Source: JBPOFM01 sp041391925 (GTDB taxonomy: Bacteria > Bacteroidota > Bacteroidia > Flavobacteriales > Flavobacteriaceae). Taken from it: DNA of 64,000 bases. Where the stretch lies: the NCBI GenBank assembly GCA_041391925.1, contig JAWKNA010000005.1:62001-126000 (forward strand), written 5' to 3'. Below the pieces are notes generated by a model. That model was not told where the DNA came from, ran no database searches, and worked only from the letters and a program-made list of their open reading frames with translations. The position numbers and the translations under genes are program-made. Shown piece by piece: positions 52,471-61,957 of this stretch; position 1 is the first letter of the stretch; each line of letters opens with the position of its first letter.

Positions 52471-52880
52471 AAGCTAGGTCATTAGTGATTTAGAATGATA
52501 TGAACAGTCGCAAAAATACGACATTCCATCGAGAGGTTAAAAGTCATAATTAATAGAAGATATTTATGTTAATGACTTGCTAAACTTTATTTTAGAGAAC
52601 AGAGATGGCTGAAGAATCAATCAATCCAATGCGTTTTTTGTAACGAAGGAGCGCCAACCTATAACGGCAAGTTGAAATTTGCTTGCTTTAGACAAGTCCA
52701 ATTGGCGTTTGGAATAACTCGGTAAAATTATTTTGTTCAACTTTGCCAACACTTTGAAAAAGGCTCTTTTCATTCTGTAAAGTTAATAAAAGAAGAACCA
52801 AAAATGTTAAATTAATGATTTAATAAAATGTATCTTACTTCAAGTGTAATTCGTTCGTTATCTTTGGAAAAATTAGACAG
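52471..52880. other. Intergenic region with divergent promoters
   Basis: 410 bases. It holds a minus-strand -7 box (TATTTTTG, complement of 52511-52518) for the DsbD-type gene and a plus-strand -7 box TATCTTTG at 52859-52866 for the endonuclease gene. Between them are about 300 bases with GCGCCAAC/ATTGGCG-type repeats and no coding sign. Confidence 0.55.
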
Positions 52881-54857
52881 ATGAAAAGAATAATTACATT
52901 TTTAGCCCTATCTATTATTACTCACCATGGTTTCGGGCAAATTCTCCGTATCAATGAATTGGATTGTGACACACCTGGAGTTGATGATAAGGAGTTTGTA
53001 GAATTAAAGTCCCAAACACCAAATTTTCCCTTGGATGGTTACGTAGTTGTATTTTTTAATGGCTCGGCCTCAGGAGCAAATATGAGTTATTTGGCTTTTG
53101 ACCTTGATGGTTACGAAACGGATGTCAATGGGCTATTGCTCATAGGTAGTGCTACAGTTTCACCTTTCCCACAATATGTCATTGCTCCAAATTTAATCCA
53201 AAATGGAGCCGATGCTGTTGCTATTTATCAAGCGGATGGAATTGATTTTGAAGAACCAGTTTTGGCCTATGTAGATGAAACTTTGATTGATGTAATGCTA
53301 TATCAAACAAATGATAGTGATGGACAAGGATTGCTGACGATTTTTTCAGAATTTGACCCATCAATTACCATTTTAAATGAAGGGCCAGGAAACAATACCG
53401 ATTCCATTCAATTGGACAATGGAAATAATGATATGGGATTCCTTATTCAGGCTCCCACTCCACGACAGCTCAATGACGGAAGTGGTGTAGTGCTGAATGG
53501 AATTCTGATGGAATTGACACAAACCATGTATAACGAAGGTGAAACATTTGACATTGTTTTTACTTCTGAACAAAATGTAACTTCCGACCTCAATTTTACG
53601 ATTGGGTTCAACAATGGCACTTTTGATACTTCTGATTATACAGGAAATGTTTCCATCACAATTCCAAGTGGTTCAAACACGGCATCTACAACAATCACTT
53701 TGGTTGATGATACCTTGGATGAAGGTGATGAAGTGATGGTGATTCGTTTAAGTGGTTTGCCATCAACATTTTCAGCTATCAATAATAACCTGCGCATACG
53801 TGCTGTGGACAATGATTTTACGGTGGCACCATTTGGGACACCTATTAATCCAACTTATGGTATTGTGGCAAGTACACAGCCGGATGGATATTATGACAGC
53901 CTCGACGGATTGGCTGATACAGCATTGCGTCAAGGGATTCAGGACATCATTGCCGAAGAAGGAGTTGTTAGAGCACAAACCTATGCCGATATTGTGGACA
54001 TTCTAAAAGAGGCCGACCAAAATCCAGAAAACAGCAACCAGGTATGGTTAGTCTATAAAGAAATTGGAAGGGCTAAACTCGATTTTCAGACCACAGCAAG
54101 CAATGTTGGGACTTGGAACAGAGAGCACACCTTTCCACGCTCCAGAGGTGGTTTTAATAGTATAGACTTAGACGATATAGCCGATGGTAGGGAAGTATAT
54201 TGGAATACGACTGCTGATTCCTTACGACATGGAAATTCTGATGCCCATGCCTTACGTGCTGTAGATGGCCCTGAAAATAGCTCAAGAAACAATCAACATT
54301 ATGGACAGTACAATGGACCAATTGGGACACTTGGAGGTTTTAAAGGCGATGTAGCCAGAAGCGTATTGTATATGGAGTTGCGATACAATGGCTTGCAAGT
54401 GGTCAATGGTTTTCCTGAAGGAACTGTTGGCGAATTGGGCGATTTGGCAACATTGCTGGAGTGGCACAGAAACGATCCACCAGATGATTTTGAGATGAAC
54501 CGAAACAATGTGGTCTATACATGGCAATACAACAGAAATCCGTTGATAGATTATCCGGATTTAGTGGAATATATATGGGGAAACAATGTGGGTGAACCTT
54601 GGGAACAGCCTTTGGCAGTAGATGAGGTTGATGCATGGTCGATTAAAATATATCCAAATCCGACCACCAATAGAATTTATCTCACAGGGATAACAAATGC
54701 TACAACAGTTAAAGTGTTTTCTGTAGATGGACGAGAACTTTCCAATTATCAAATTGAAAACAGTTCGTATATAGATTTGAACCTTTCCACTGGGCTGTAT
54801 ATCTTGAAAGTTTCGTCTGATGGCAGAACGATAACGAATAAGCTCGTCGTGAAATAA
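52881..54857 (+). CDS. Secreted endonuclease I with lamin-tail, Calx-beta and T9SS sorting domains
   Basis: A 658-aa exported protein. It has a signal peptide (1-19); a lamin-tail-like domain about 20-190 (RINELDCDTPGVDDKEFVEL); a Calx-beta domain about 200-305 (FDIVFTSEQ..., DDTLDEGDEVMVIRLSG); and an endonuclease I domain about 310-570 with WNREHTFPRSRGG, the His-containing active-site signature. The C-terminal type IX sorting tail (IYPNPTTNRIYL ... LVVK) is about 75 aa. It probably degrades extracellular DNA for nutrients. It is regulated from the promoter at 52859. Confidence 0.92.
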   Translation: MKRIITFLALSIITHHGFGQILRINELDCDTPGVDDKEFVELKSQTPNFPLDGYVVVFFNGSASGANMSYLAFDLDGYETDVNGLLLIGSATVSPFPQYVIAPNLIQNGADAVAIYQADGIDFEEPVLAYVDETLIDVMLYQTNDSDGQGLLTIFSEFDPSITILNEGPGNNTDSIQLDNGNNDMGFLIQAPTPRQLNDGSGVVLNGILMELTQTMYNEGETFDIVFTSEQNVTSDLNFTIGFNNGTFDTSDYTGNVSITIPSGSNTASTTITLVDDTLDEGDEVMVIRLSGLPSTFSAINNNLRIRAVDNDFTVAPFGTPINPTYGIVASTQPDGYYDSLDGLADTALRQGIQDIIAEEGVVRAQTYADIVDILKEADQNPENSNQVWLVYKEIGRAKLDFQTTASNVGTWNREHTFPRSRGGFNSIDLDDIADGREVYWNTTADSLRHGNSDAHALRAVDGPENSSRNNQHYGQYNGPIGTLGGFKGDVARSVLYMELRYNGLQVVNGFPEGTVGELGDLATLLEWHRNDPPDDFEMNRNNVVYTWQYNRNPLIDYPDLVEYIWGNNVGEPWEQPLAVDEVDAWSIKIYPNPTTNRIYLTGITNATTVKVFSVDGRELSNYQIENSSYIDLNLSTGLYILKVSSDGRTITNKLVVK

Positions 54858-54861
54858 AAAT

Positions 54862-54894
54862 AAAAAAGCCCAAATATTAGATTTGGGCTTTTTT
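54862..54894. terminator. Bidirectional terminator
   Basis: AAAAAAGCCCAAAT and ATTTGGGCTTTTTT form a 14-bp perfect stem around ATTAG. It lies between the convergent endonuclease and BlaR1-type genes and has A and T runs on both sides. Confidence 0.93.
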
Positions 54895-54903
54895 ATTTCA
54901 TGT

Positions 54904-56613
54904 TTAATTCTTCTTTTTAGAGGTAATCTCAATCACTCCATGCTCTCCTTTTTTGCCATGTTTCTCAGTGGCTTTTTCCCCTTTAAGAACATTGACACTT
55001 TCGATGTTTTCAGATTTTAAGGAATCCATATCTTTTTTGGAAATTTCCTTTCCGTCCAATAAAATGAGAGGTTGTTCATCTCCATTTGTAAAGATTTTGA
55101 TATTGTCATTGCCTTTATCAACGGTAATGATTTCCACATCCTTTCCATCATCATCCGTCCAAACAATATTTTCTACATCCTTTTTAATCCAAACGGTGTC
55201 CTTTTTGTTCTTTCTTACAAAAACGACATCTTCTGTCTCGTCACTATTTTTTTTAGAACCTGATTTTATGACATAGACATTTTTCTCTTTTTTTACTTCA
55301 TGGTCATCACCATCTTTACCAATTACAATGACCTTCTCGTCATCATCTCCCTCATCATCATCGGTGGAATACACAAAAACGTTACTGCCAGCTCCAGTGG
55401 TTTTTACTTTTTTGCCACCGTCATCGTCGGTAATGATTTCAAAACTTTGGCTCAAATTTTTTGTGGACTGACCAACGGTCAACTCATTTTCATTGACGTT
55501 TAATGAAACGGTAATGTCCTTGATTGGGTTGTCAGAATTCACAAAGAAATTGCCTTTTTTTCCTGTATGTTCATAATCTATTTTGATTCCTGTAATTTCC
55601 TTTTGACCATTTCTGCTGATATTATTGAAGGTAATGGTCGCGTTTTTTTCGGCAAGTTTTTCTTTGATGGATTCTAATTGTGAATCTTTTGTGTCTTTGG
55701 TTATGACAAACCTCAATACGTTTTGTCCAATTTTCACTTTTTCGGGTTGAGGAGTTTTGGTCTGTGCAATGATTTCAGTATTGAAATTCAACACAAAGGC
55801 CACGATTAATGGAATTACCAAACTGTATTTCCACACATTTAGTCTGCTTGATTTTGATTTGTGTAACATAACGATTCGTTTTTTAATTAATGAGTTGTAA
55901 AAATTATTGGCCAAAACCAATTGATGGCTTGGGATGCTGGTTCTTAACAAGAGATTTTGATAGCTTTTTTCGCATGGAGCTACAATTTGCGCTTCTTGGT
56001 CTGCAATGAATTCCAAATTTTGTTGCAATGCTTTTTTGTACAACCAACTGAATGGATTGAACCAAAATACCACGCACATCAATTGGGCAACAATGACGTC
56101 CACGGAATGACATTGTCGTGCATGTACCTTTTCATGATTGATGATGAGCTCCAATTCTTTGGTATCGAACTGTTCAGGATTTATAACTATCCAGTTGAAG
56201 AATGAAAAAGGTGCCAGTGCTGTACTTGTTTGGATATAAGAGAAAGAACCATCGTAAGATGAGGGATTCCTTTTTATGAGAAATAGCAATGAACTCAACT
56301 CTGTTATCAGTTTGCCAAGAAAGAATAGGATGCCTATGCCATAAATGACAGAAAGGAAATTTATCAAATTAAATGGATTTTCTGGTTGCATATGTTGAAT
56401 GTCAACCTCATTGGATTGAACCATGCTGTTTAATGTAATTGGAGTTATTTCAACATACACCGGAATGACCAGAAGCGGAATCAATATGGAAGCAACCATG
56501 CCGGCAAATAAAAACCAACGATTGCTGACAAAAAAAGTATCGCGCTGCAGAAATAGGCGATAGCAGATATAAAATATAGCAATAATGGCTGATGACTTTA
56601 TTAAATATTCCAT
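54904..56613 (-). CDS. BlaR1-type M56 metallopeptidase with TonB-plug-like tail
   Basis: A 569-aa membrane protein. Four hydrophobic segments lie in residues 1-300. The zinc motif INHEKVHARQ (HExxH) is near residue 160, giving the BlaR1/MecR1 peptidase. The extracellular part has several beta repeats with many Asp and Lys. The last 60 residues (ILLDGKEISKKDMDSL, IESVNVLKGEKATEKHG, GVIEITSKK) resemble the plug of TonB-dependent receptors. It probably senses a signal and cleaves the BlaI-like repressor encoded 1 base upstream. Confidence 0.88.
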   Translation of the reverse strand: MEYLIKSSAIIAIFYICYRLFLQRDTFFVSNRWFLFAGMVASILIPLLVIPVYVEITPITLNSMVQSNEVDIQHMQPENPFNLINFLSVIYGIGILFFLGKLITELSSLLFLIKRNPSSYDGSFSYIQTSTALAPFSFFNWIVINPEQFDTKELELIINHEKVHARQCHSVDVIVAQLMCVVFWFNPFSWLYKKALQQNLEFIADQEAQIVAPCEKSYQNLLLRTSIPSHQLVLANNFYNSLIKKRIVMLHKSKSSRLNVWKYSLVIPLIVAFVLNFNTEIIAQTKTPQPEKVKIGQNVLRFVITKDTKDSQLESIKEKLAEKNATITFNNISRNGQKEITGIKIDYEHTGKKGNFFVNSDNPIKDITVSLNVNENELTVGQSTKNLSQSFEIITDDDGGKKVKTTGAGSNVFVYSTDDDEGDDDEKVIVIGKDGDDHEVKKEKNVYVIKSGSKKNSDETEDVVFVRKNKKDTVWIKKDVENIVWTDDDGKDVEIITVDKGNDNIKIFTNGDEQPLILLDGKEISKKDMDSLKSENIESVNVLKGEKATEKHGKKGEHGVIEITSKKKN

Positions 56614-56614
56614 A

Positions 56615-56974
56615 CTATTGTTTTTCTTCTATTAAAGCGATAATTTCCTTAAGTTCATCCACACTGATTTTTTCTTCTTTAGCAAAAAACGATACCACAT
56701 TTTTATAAGAATTATTGAAATAATTCTCAATGGCTGTATTCATAAACCTTTTTTTATAAGCTTCTTTAGTTATAATAGGGAAGTATTGATGTGTTTTGCC
56801 ATAAGCATGATACCCGACATATCCTTTGTCTTCTAAATTTCGAATAATCGTTGAAAGTGTATTGTAATGAGGTTTTTCCTCCTCTATTTCGGCCAGTACA
56901 TCTTTGACAAAAGCTTTTTCTAGCTTCCATAGAATATGCATGACTTCTTCTTCTTTATTTGTCAGTTTTTGCAT
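56615..56974 (-). CDS. BlaI/MecI-family repressor
   Basis: A 119-aa winged-helix repressor with LTNKEEEVMHILWKLEKAFVKDV (residues 3-25) and NTLSTIIRNLEDKGYVGY in the recognition helix and wing (about 40-57). It pairs with the M56 peptidase, which in the Bla/Mec system cleaves the repressor. Two or more dyads lie just upstream of its start. It is the first gene of a two-gene operon. Confidence 0.93.
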   Translation of the reverse strand: MQKLTNKEEEVMHILWKLEKAFVKDVLAEIEEEKPHYNTLSTIIRNLEDKGYVGYHAYGKTHQYFPIITKEAYKKRFMNTAIENYFNNSYKNVVSFFAKEEKISVDELKEIIALIEEKQ

Positions 56975-56999
56975 GATAATATAATTGAACTGTCAAACC

Positions 57000-57047
57000 T
57001 ATAACTATTTTTTTAGTTATACAACTATTTAAATAGTTATTTAACTA
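57000..57047 (-). promoter_or_regulatory. Tandem BlaI-type operators
   Basis: Three linked dyads: TATAACTA/TAGTTATA with a 6-base spacer (57000-57021), a perfect 16-bp palindrome AACTATTTAAATAGTT (57023-57038) and TAGTTA-TT-TAACTA (57034-57047). They share the half-site AACTA and lie 26-73 bases upstream of the repressor ATG. Confidence 0.7.
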
Positions 57048-57077
57048 AAATTTAAGTTTTAAAACAAGGACATAAAA

Positions 57078-57108
57078 AAAAAGCACGTTTTTTATTAACG
57101 TGCTTTTT
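57078..57108 (-). terminator. Terminator of the 302-aa membrane protein gene
   Basis: AAAAAGCACGTT and AACGTGCTTTTT form a 12-bp stem with a 7-base loop, 17 bases past the stop codon at 57125. Confidence 0.85.
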
Positions 57109-57124
57109 GCCGCTATTAGTCTGC

Positions 57125-58033
57125 TTATTTAGTATGCTTAGAAGTAGCGATAATGGCTCCATCTTTAGCCTTCTCTCCATAGACACTTTTGGCTGTTTCT
57201 GGTTTTAGGATATCGACTGCTTCAAGCTGATTGGTCTTTGCCAAATTGTCCAAGGTATCAAAATCTGATTCCTTTCCATCTATGATGATGATTTTTTCGG
57301 AATTTGGGTCATCAATAAAATTGAATTGTTGGTGAGCGTCCGAATTATTATCAGAATCGAAAAACCAAGAAAAATTGTTGTTTCCATTTTTGGACGACTC
57401 AAATTGTTTTCTCATTTGCTCTTTTAGCTCGTTGAGGTCCATAGGCCTACCATTGAAGAAAAAGCTCCCATCATCATCATTAAAAAAATCATCAAAATTA
57501 AAACCTCCCAAAGCTGAAAATGGATTCTGTAAAGAATCATTTAAGGAACCGAACGGCATCATGTTGGGTTGGTTGAAGAATGCCATGGCACCTTGGTTCT
57601 TGTTGCCCTGTGTGATGTACAAGGCACCATTTTTTCTGCCAAATACAATTTGCGAAATAGGCAGGTTGCTAGAAATTTGACTTACAGCCTGATTGCCATT
57701 CGCATCTTCTAGTTTGATTTTTAATCCGATTAGTTTATTGGAGTCATCTCTTTCAATAGCCGAAAATGTTGCGGTGATTTGATGCTCCTGTAGCATTTTC
57801 TTGATGTCATCAAAATCGTCTTCAGTGGTGTTGCTGTCAATTGTAATGGAAACATTGTCATCTATATTCCATTCATTAATGTCTGGTGTAGGTTCATTCT
57901 CATCCTGTTCTAGTTGAGCAATAGGATATGTGTTTGAAGAGCTTTTGTGGGCAAAAGTCTTAAAGGAAACGAGTCCTATAACGACCAGTAGGAGAATGCC
58001 CAATCCAATTTTTAAAAATCCTTTAGTTTTCAT
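57125..58033 (-). CDS. Membrane-anchored protein with TonB-plug-like tail
   Basis: A 302-aa protein with an N-terminal anchor or signal (about residues 8-27), a long acidic, Asn- and Asp-rich middle with FFNDDDGSFFFNG and a C-terminal stretch (KIIIIDGKES...LEAVDILKPETAKSVYGEKAKDG) resembling that of the BlaR1-type protein. The part VSITIDSNTTEDDFDDIKKMLQEH also resembles segments of that protein. Function is unknown. It may belong to the same regulatory unit. Confidence 0.75.
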   Translation of the reverse strand: MKTKGFLKIGLGILLLVVIGLVSFKTFAHKSSSNTYPIAQLEQDENEPTPDINEWNIDDNVSITIDSNTTEDDFDDIKKMLQEHQITATFSAIERDDSNKLIGLKIKLEDANGNQAVSQISSNLPISQIVFGRKNGALYITQGNKNQGAMAFFNQPNMMPFGSLNDSLQNPFSALGGFNFDDFFNDDDGSFFFNGRPMDLNELKEQMRKQFESSKNGNNNFSWFFDSDNNSDAHQQFNFIDDPNSEKIIIIDGKESDFDTLDNLAKTNQLEAVDILKPETAKSVYGEKAKDGAIIATSKHTK

Positions 58034-58218
58034 TTTGGTACTGTTTTTTATTCAAAATTATTGCATAATCACTTACGTATAAAAAGTTTAACTTAATTTT
58101 GGATTGCAATGTTAACAAGTGTAAAAAAGGATTTGAGGGCGTTGGTCTATATTACCGAATTTTGGTGTTTTCTAATTCGTCAATCGTATTTGTAGTATCT
58201 TCGCAAAAAAATTGTTAC

Positions 58219-59172
58219 ATGAGTTTACTTTGGGTCATTTTAGGTTTGATATTGTTGGTTGTTGGTGGTGAGTTTCTGGTGCGTTCATCGGTTGCTCTTT
58301 CCTTTAAATTCAATATTTCAAAATTGGTCATTGGAATGACTGTTGTGTCTTTTGCAACATCTGCCCCAGAACTTTTGGTCAGTTTACAAGCAGCTCTTGA
58401 TGGCTCTTCAGACATAGCGTTGGGAAATGTCATTGGTTCCAATATCGCAAACATAGGCTTGGTTTTAGGTATTACAGCCTTGATTTCACCATTGGGTGTT
58501 GATAAAAACTTCTATAAGCTCAATTGGCCAATGATGCTGCTGTTGTCTATAGTTCTTTATTTTATTTTGAAAAGTGGCCTTGTACTCGATTTTAAAGAAG
58601 GTTTGGCAATTTTTTTATCATTGGTTATCTTCCTATATATATTGATTAAACGTTCTAAAAGTGAACCTGAAACACATATGGAAGATTTGGACGAAGATTT
58701 GCAAATCACTTCTGGTTTTAAGATTACAATTTGGTTATTGATTGGAGCAATAGCATTATACTTTGGTAGTGAATGGTTGGTGAGAGGGGCTAAGGAAATG
58801 GCGTTTTCCCTTGGCGTGAGTGAGAGAGTAATTTCGGTGACGATGGTGGCTGTAGGAACTAGTATTCCAGAATTGGCAGCATCGGTAATTGCAGCCTTAA
58901 AAAAAGAGAAAGCAATCTCTTTGGGAAATTTAATCGGCTCCAATATATTTAATATTGCTTCCGTATTGGGATTGACGGCCATGATTCAACCAATCGCAGT
59001 TGATAATCCAAAGATTTTGACCAACGATATTTTTTGGATGATTGGGTTTGCAGCTATTCTTCTTCCGTTCGTGTTTACTCCAAAGAAACTGGAAATAGGA
59101 AGATATAAAGGTTTTATTTTACTCGTTGGCTATATCACATTCATTATTTTTGCCTTTGCTGGTGAAAATTGA
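58219..59172 (+). CDS. Calcium/sodium antiporter (CaCA family)
   Basis: A 317-aa inner-membrane antiporter with about ten hydrophobic segments. Two alpha repeats are visible: FATSAPELLVSLQAAL...GNVIGSNIANIGLVLG (about 40-80) and VGTSIPELAASVIAAL...GNLIGSNIFNIASVLG (about 212-255). It exchanges Ca2+ for Na+ or H+. The ATG at 58219 was chosen because 40 upstream residues do not look like a membrane protein. Confidence 0.92.
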   Translation: MSLLWVILGLILLVVGGEFLVRSSVALSFKFNISKLVIGMTVVSFATSAPELLVSLQAALDGSSDIALGNVIGSNIANIGLVLGITALISPLGVDKNFYKLNWPMMLLLSIVLYFILKSGLVLDFKEGLAIFLSLVIFLYILIKRSKSEPETHMEDLDEDLQITSGFKITIWLLIGAIALYFGSEWLVRGAKEMAFSLGVSERVISVTMVAVGTSIPELAASVIAALKKEKAISLGNLIGSNIFNIASVLGLTAMIQPIAVDNPKILTNDIFWMIGFAAILLPFVFTPKKLEIGRYKGFILLVGYITFIIFAFAGEN

Positions 59173-59209
59173 GGGCTTTAATCTGTATTTTATCGAATTG
59201 TTGACAACT

Positions 59210-59264
59210 TACCCTAAATTTTTTAGGGTAAAAAATTGATTGTATGCAATTTTTAATAAATTTG
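59210..59264 (+). promoter_or_regulatory. Palindromic operator and promoter of glutamine synthetase
   Basis: TACCCTAAA (59210-59218) and TTTAGGGTA (59222-59230) form a 9-bp perfect dyad with a 3-base spacer. A TTG at 59236-59238 and TAAATTTG at 59257-59264 are separated by 18 bases as -33 and -7 boxes. The dyad lies just upstream of the -33 box, as for an activator or repressor site controlling nitrogen assimilation. Confidence 0.65.
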
Positions 59265-59294
59265 CCCTACTAAAATTATCAAATTCGAAAAAAT

Positions 59295-61481
59295 ATGTCA
59301 ACTTTACGTTTTCACGCAATCAAAGAATCGCTCAATCATAAACCACTTCATGTTGAAGAAAATGAACGCCGTTCTACAATTTTTGGATCCAATGTATTCA
59401 ATGAAGCAACCATGCGTCAATTTTTGACCAAAGAAGCTTTCAATAGTGTCATGGACGCCAACCAACACGGAACAAAAATTGACCGAATTGTAGCCGATCA
59501 TATTTCAACAGGAATGAAAGAATGGGCCATTTCCAAAGGAGCAACACATTATACGCATTGGTTTCAACCATTGACTGGTGCTACTGCCGAAAAACACGAT
59601 GCCTTTTTCGAAACCATTGGAAATGGATTGGCAATAGAAAAATTTGGCGGAAGCCAATTGGTGCAGCAAGAACCAGATGCATCCAGTTTTCCCAATGGAG
59701 GTATCAGGAATACATTTGAAGCTAGAGGTTACACGGCTTGGGACCCTACATCACCAGCATTTATCTATGGAACGACGCTTTGTATCCCAACAGTTTTTGT
59801 GGCCTATACTGGTGAAGCATTGGATTATAAAACTCCATTATTAAGGGCCTTGCAAGCCGTAGATGCAGCTGCAGTGGATGTGTGTAAATATTTTGATAAA
59901 AATGTTAAAAAAGTGAACGCTTCCTTGGGTTGGGAGCAAGAGTACTTCTTGATTGATAGTGCCTTGGCAAATTCAAGACCTGACATTGTTTTGACAGGAA
60001 GAACCCTGCTTGGTCATTCTCCAGCGAAAGGACAACAATTGGATGATCATTATTTCGGGTCGATTCCGAGTAGGGCTTTGGCATATATGAGAGATTTGGA
60101 AACGGAATGTATGTTACTTGGTATTCCTGTAAAAACAAGACATAATGAAGTAGCTCCTAACCAATTTGAGCTCGCACCTATCTATGATGAAGCTAATTTG
60201 GCTGTCGATCATAATTCCTTGCTGATGGATGTGATGGACAAAATCGCCGATCGTCATAACTTTAAGGTATTGTTCCATGAAAAACCATTTGCAGGTGTAA
60301 ATGGTTCAGGCAAGCATAACAACTGGAGTTTAGGAACCGATACAGGAGTCAATCTATTAGGTCCAGGAAAAACGCCGATGAGCAATCTTCAGTTTTTGAC
60401 CTTTTTCATCAATACGATTAAAGCAGTCAACGATAATGAAGAGCTATTGAGAGCAGCAATCGCTTCAGCCAGCAATGACCATAGATTGGGAGCCAATGAA
60501 GCACCACCAGCAATTATTTCGGTGTTCATCGGTGAGCAACTAACAAAAGTGTTGAACGAATTGGAAAATGTTACCGACGGAAAATTGTCACCAGAGGAAA
60601 AAACGGATTTAAAGTTGAACGTAGTTGGTAAAATCCCAGATGTTTTATTGGACAACACCGATAGAAACAGAACATCACCATTTGCTTTCACAGGAAATAA
60701 ATTTGAGTTTAGAGCTGTAGGTTCAAAAGCCAATTGTGCAAGTGCAATGACCGTTTTGAATTCAATTGTTGCAAAGCAGTTGATTGATTTTAAAGCAGAA
60801 GTTGATGCATTGATTGACAAAAAAGACATGAAAAAAGATGATGCTGTTTTTAATGTGTTAAGAGAATACATCAAAAAATCAAAGAAAATTCTTTTTGAAG
60901 GCAATGGTTATGGTGATGCTTGGCACAAAGAAGCGAAAAAGCGAGGATTGAGCAACAATAAAACCACTCCAGAAGCTTTAAAAGCCAAAATTACCAAAAA
61001 GGCATTGAGTCTTTTTGAGGATTTGGGTGTCATGAACAAAGTGGAATCTGAAGCCCGCTACGAAATCGAAATGGAAGAATATGTACTTCGCATCCAAATT
61101 GAAGGTAGAGTTCTTGGAGACATCGCCCGCAACCATATTGTGCCGACTGCAGTTAAGTATCAAAATATTTTGATAGAGAACGTTAAAGGCTTGAAAGAGA
61201 TTTATGGTACAGGCTTTAAGAAATTGGCTAATGAGCAATTGAACCTTATTGAAGAAATCTCTGAACACATTGAATCTATAAACTCCAATGTTACCAAGTT
61301 GATCAATGAGCGTAAAAAAGCAAATACCGTTGAAGACATCGAGAAAAAAGCATTGGATTACTGCCATAAAGTAAAACCAATTTTTGATGAAATAAGATAT
61401 CACTGTGACAAGCTCGAGCTATTGGTTGATGATGAATTGTGGCCATTGACAAAATATAGAGAATTGTTATTTACAAGATAA
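59295..61481 (+). CDS. glnN: Type III glutamine synthetase
   Basis: A 728-aa enzyme that forms glutamine from glutamate, ammonia and ATP. The length is that of the GSIII class typical of Bacteroidota (GSI is about 470 aa). Motifs include HYTHWFQPLTGATAEKHDAF, LGWEQEYFLID with metal-binding glutamates, RHNEVAPNQFELAPIYDEANLAVDHN and KPFAGVNGSGKHNNWSL. A dyad-containing promoter controls it and a terminator follows at 61502. Confidence 0.95.
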   Translation: MSTLRFHAIKESLNHKPLHVEENERRSTIFGSNVFNEATMRQFLTKEAFNSVMDANQHGTKIDRIVADHISTGMKEWAISKGATHYTHWFQPLTGATAEKHDAFFETIGNGLAIEKFGGSQLVQQEPDASSFPNGGIRNTFEARGYTAWDPTSPAFIYGTTLCIPTVFVAYTGEALDYKTPLLRALQAVDAAAVDVCKYFDKNVKKVNASLGWEQEYFLIDSALANSRPDIVLTGRTLLGHSPAKGQQLDDHYFGSIPSRALAYMRDLETECMLLGIPVKTRHNEVAPNQFELAPIYDEANLAVDHNSLLMDVMDKIADRHNFKVLFHEKPFAGVNGSGKHNNWSLGTDTGVNLLGPGKTPMSNLQFLTFFINTIKAVNDNEELLRAAIASASNDHRLGANEAPPAIISVFIGEQLTKVLNELENVTDGKLSPEEKTDLKLNVVGKIPDVLLDNTDRNRTSPFAFTGNKFEFRAVGSKANCASAMTVLNSIVAKQLIDFKAEVDALIDKKDMKKDDAVFNVLREYIKKSKKILFEGNGYGDAWHKEAKKRGLSNNKTTPEALKAKITKKALSLFEDLGVMNKVESEARYEIEMEEYVLRIQIEGRVLGDIARNHIVPTAVKYQNILIENVKGLKEIYGTGFKKLANEQLNLIEEISEHIESINSNVTKLINERKKANTVEDIEKKALDYCHKVKPIFDEIRYHCDKLELLVDDELWPLTKYRELLFTR

Positions 61482-61501
61482 GTTATCGCTGATATATTAT
61501 C

Positions 61502-61529
61502 AAAGTCTCACATTTGTGGGACTTTTTTT
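61502..61529 (+). terminator. Terminator of glutamine synthetase gene
   Basis: AAAGTCTCAC and GTGGGACTTT pair with one wobble, followed by TTTT. Confidence 0.85.
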
Positions 61530-61677
61530 ATTCATAATTATTAAATTCTCAATCATTTCTACGTAATCCTACGTATATCGCAAGCCTAAAAAATGTATTT
61601 CATCAAGAGAATATTGCAACTAATCGAAAAGTTTAAAATTAGATGGTTAAAGCAATATTACCAGTAAGTTAATTTAT

Positions 61678-61685
61678 TAGATTTG
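61678..61685 (+). promoter_or_regulatory. -7 box of the 44-aa peptide gene
   Basis: TAGATTTG matches TAnnTTTG, 27 bases before the ATG at 61713. No clear -33 box. Confidence 0.5.
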
Positions 61686-61712
61686 TAGTGCTATTAATCA
61701 ATACATTGTAAA

Positions 61713-61847
61713 ATGAAAAAATTACTACTTAGCCTTGCGGCTTTGGCTTTCGCAACCATGCTTTTCTCTATGCAGAATACTAAAATTGCCAAAGACAAAG
61801 TATCGCATGATACTGTGGCTAAAGTTGAAAAAGTATTTCAGGCTTGA
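61713..61847 (+). CDS. Small exported peptide (44 aa)
   Basis: ATG at 61713, TGA at 61845. The peptide starts MKKLLLSLAALAFATMLFS, a clear signal or anchor, and continues with a Lys/Val-rich tail (DTVAKVEKVFQA). It has its own -7 box and is followed by a strong terminator at 61916. No family is recognised. Such short exported peptides are easily missed. Confidence 0.6.
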   Translation: MKKLLLSLAALAFATMLFSMQNTKIAKDKVSHDTVAKVEKVFQA

Positions 61848-61915
61848 TTTTGAGGTTCTGACCATTGTAAAATTTAGTTTTAGAAACCTATTGCTTTTTT
61901 ATTCCTGAAAACTTT

Positions 61916-61957
61916 AAAAAGACAAAAGAATTTAACATTTTATTCTTTTGTCTTTTT
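61916..61957 (+). terminator. Terminator with 16-bp perfect stem
   Basis: AAAAAGACAAAAGAAT pairs exactly with ATTCTTTTGTCTTTTT. Together with the promoter at 61678 it delimits a monocistronic unit for the 44-aa gene. Confidence 0.87.
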
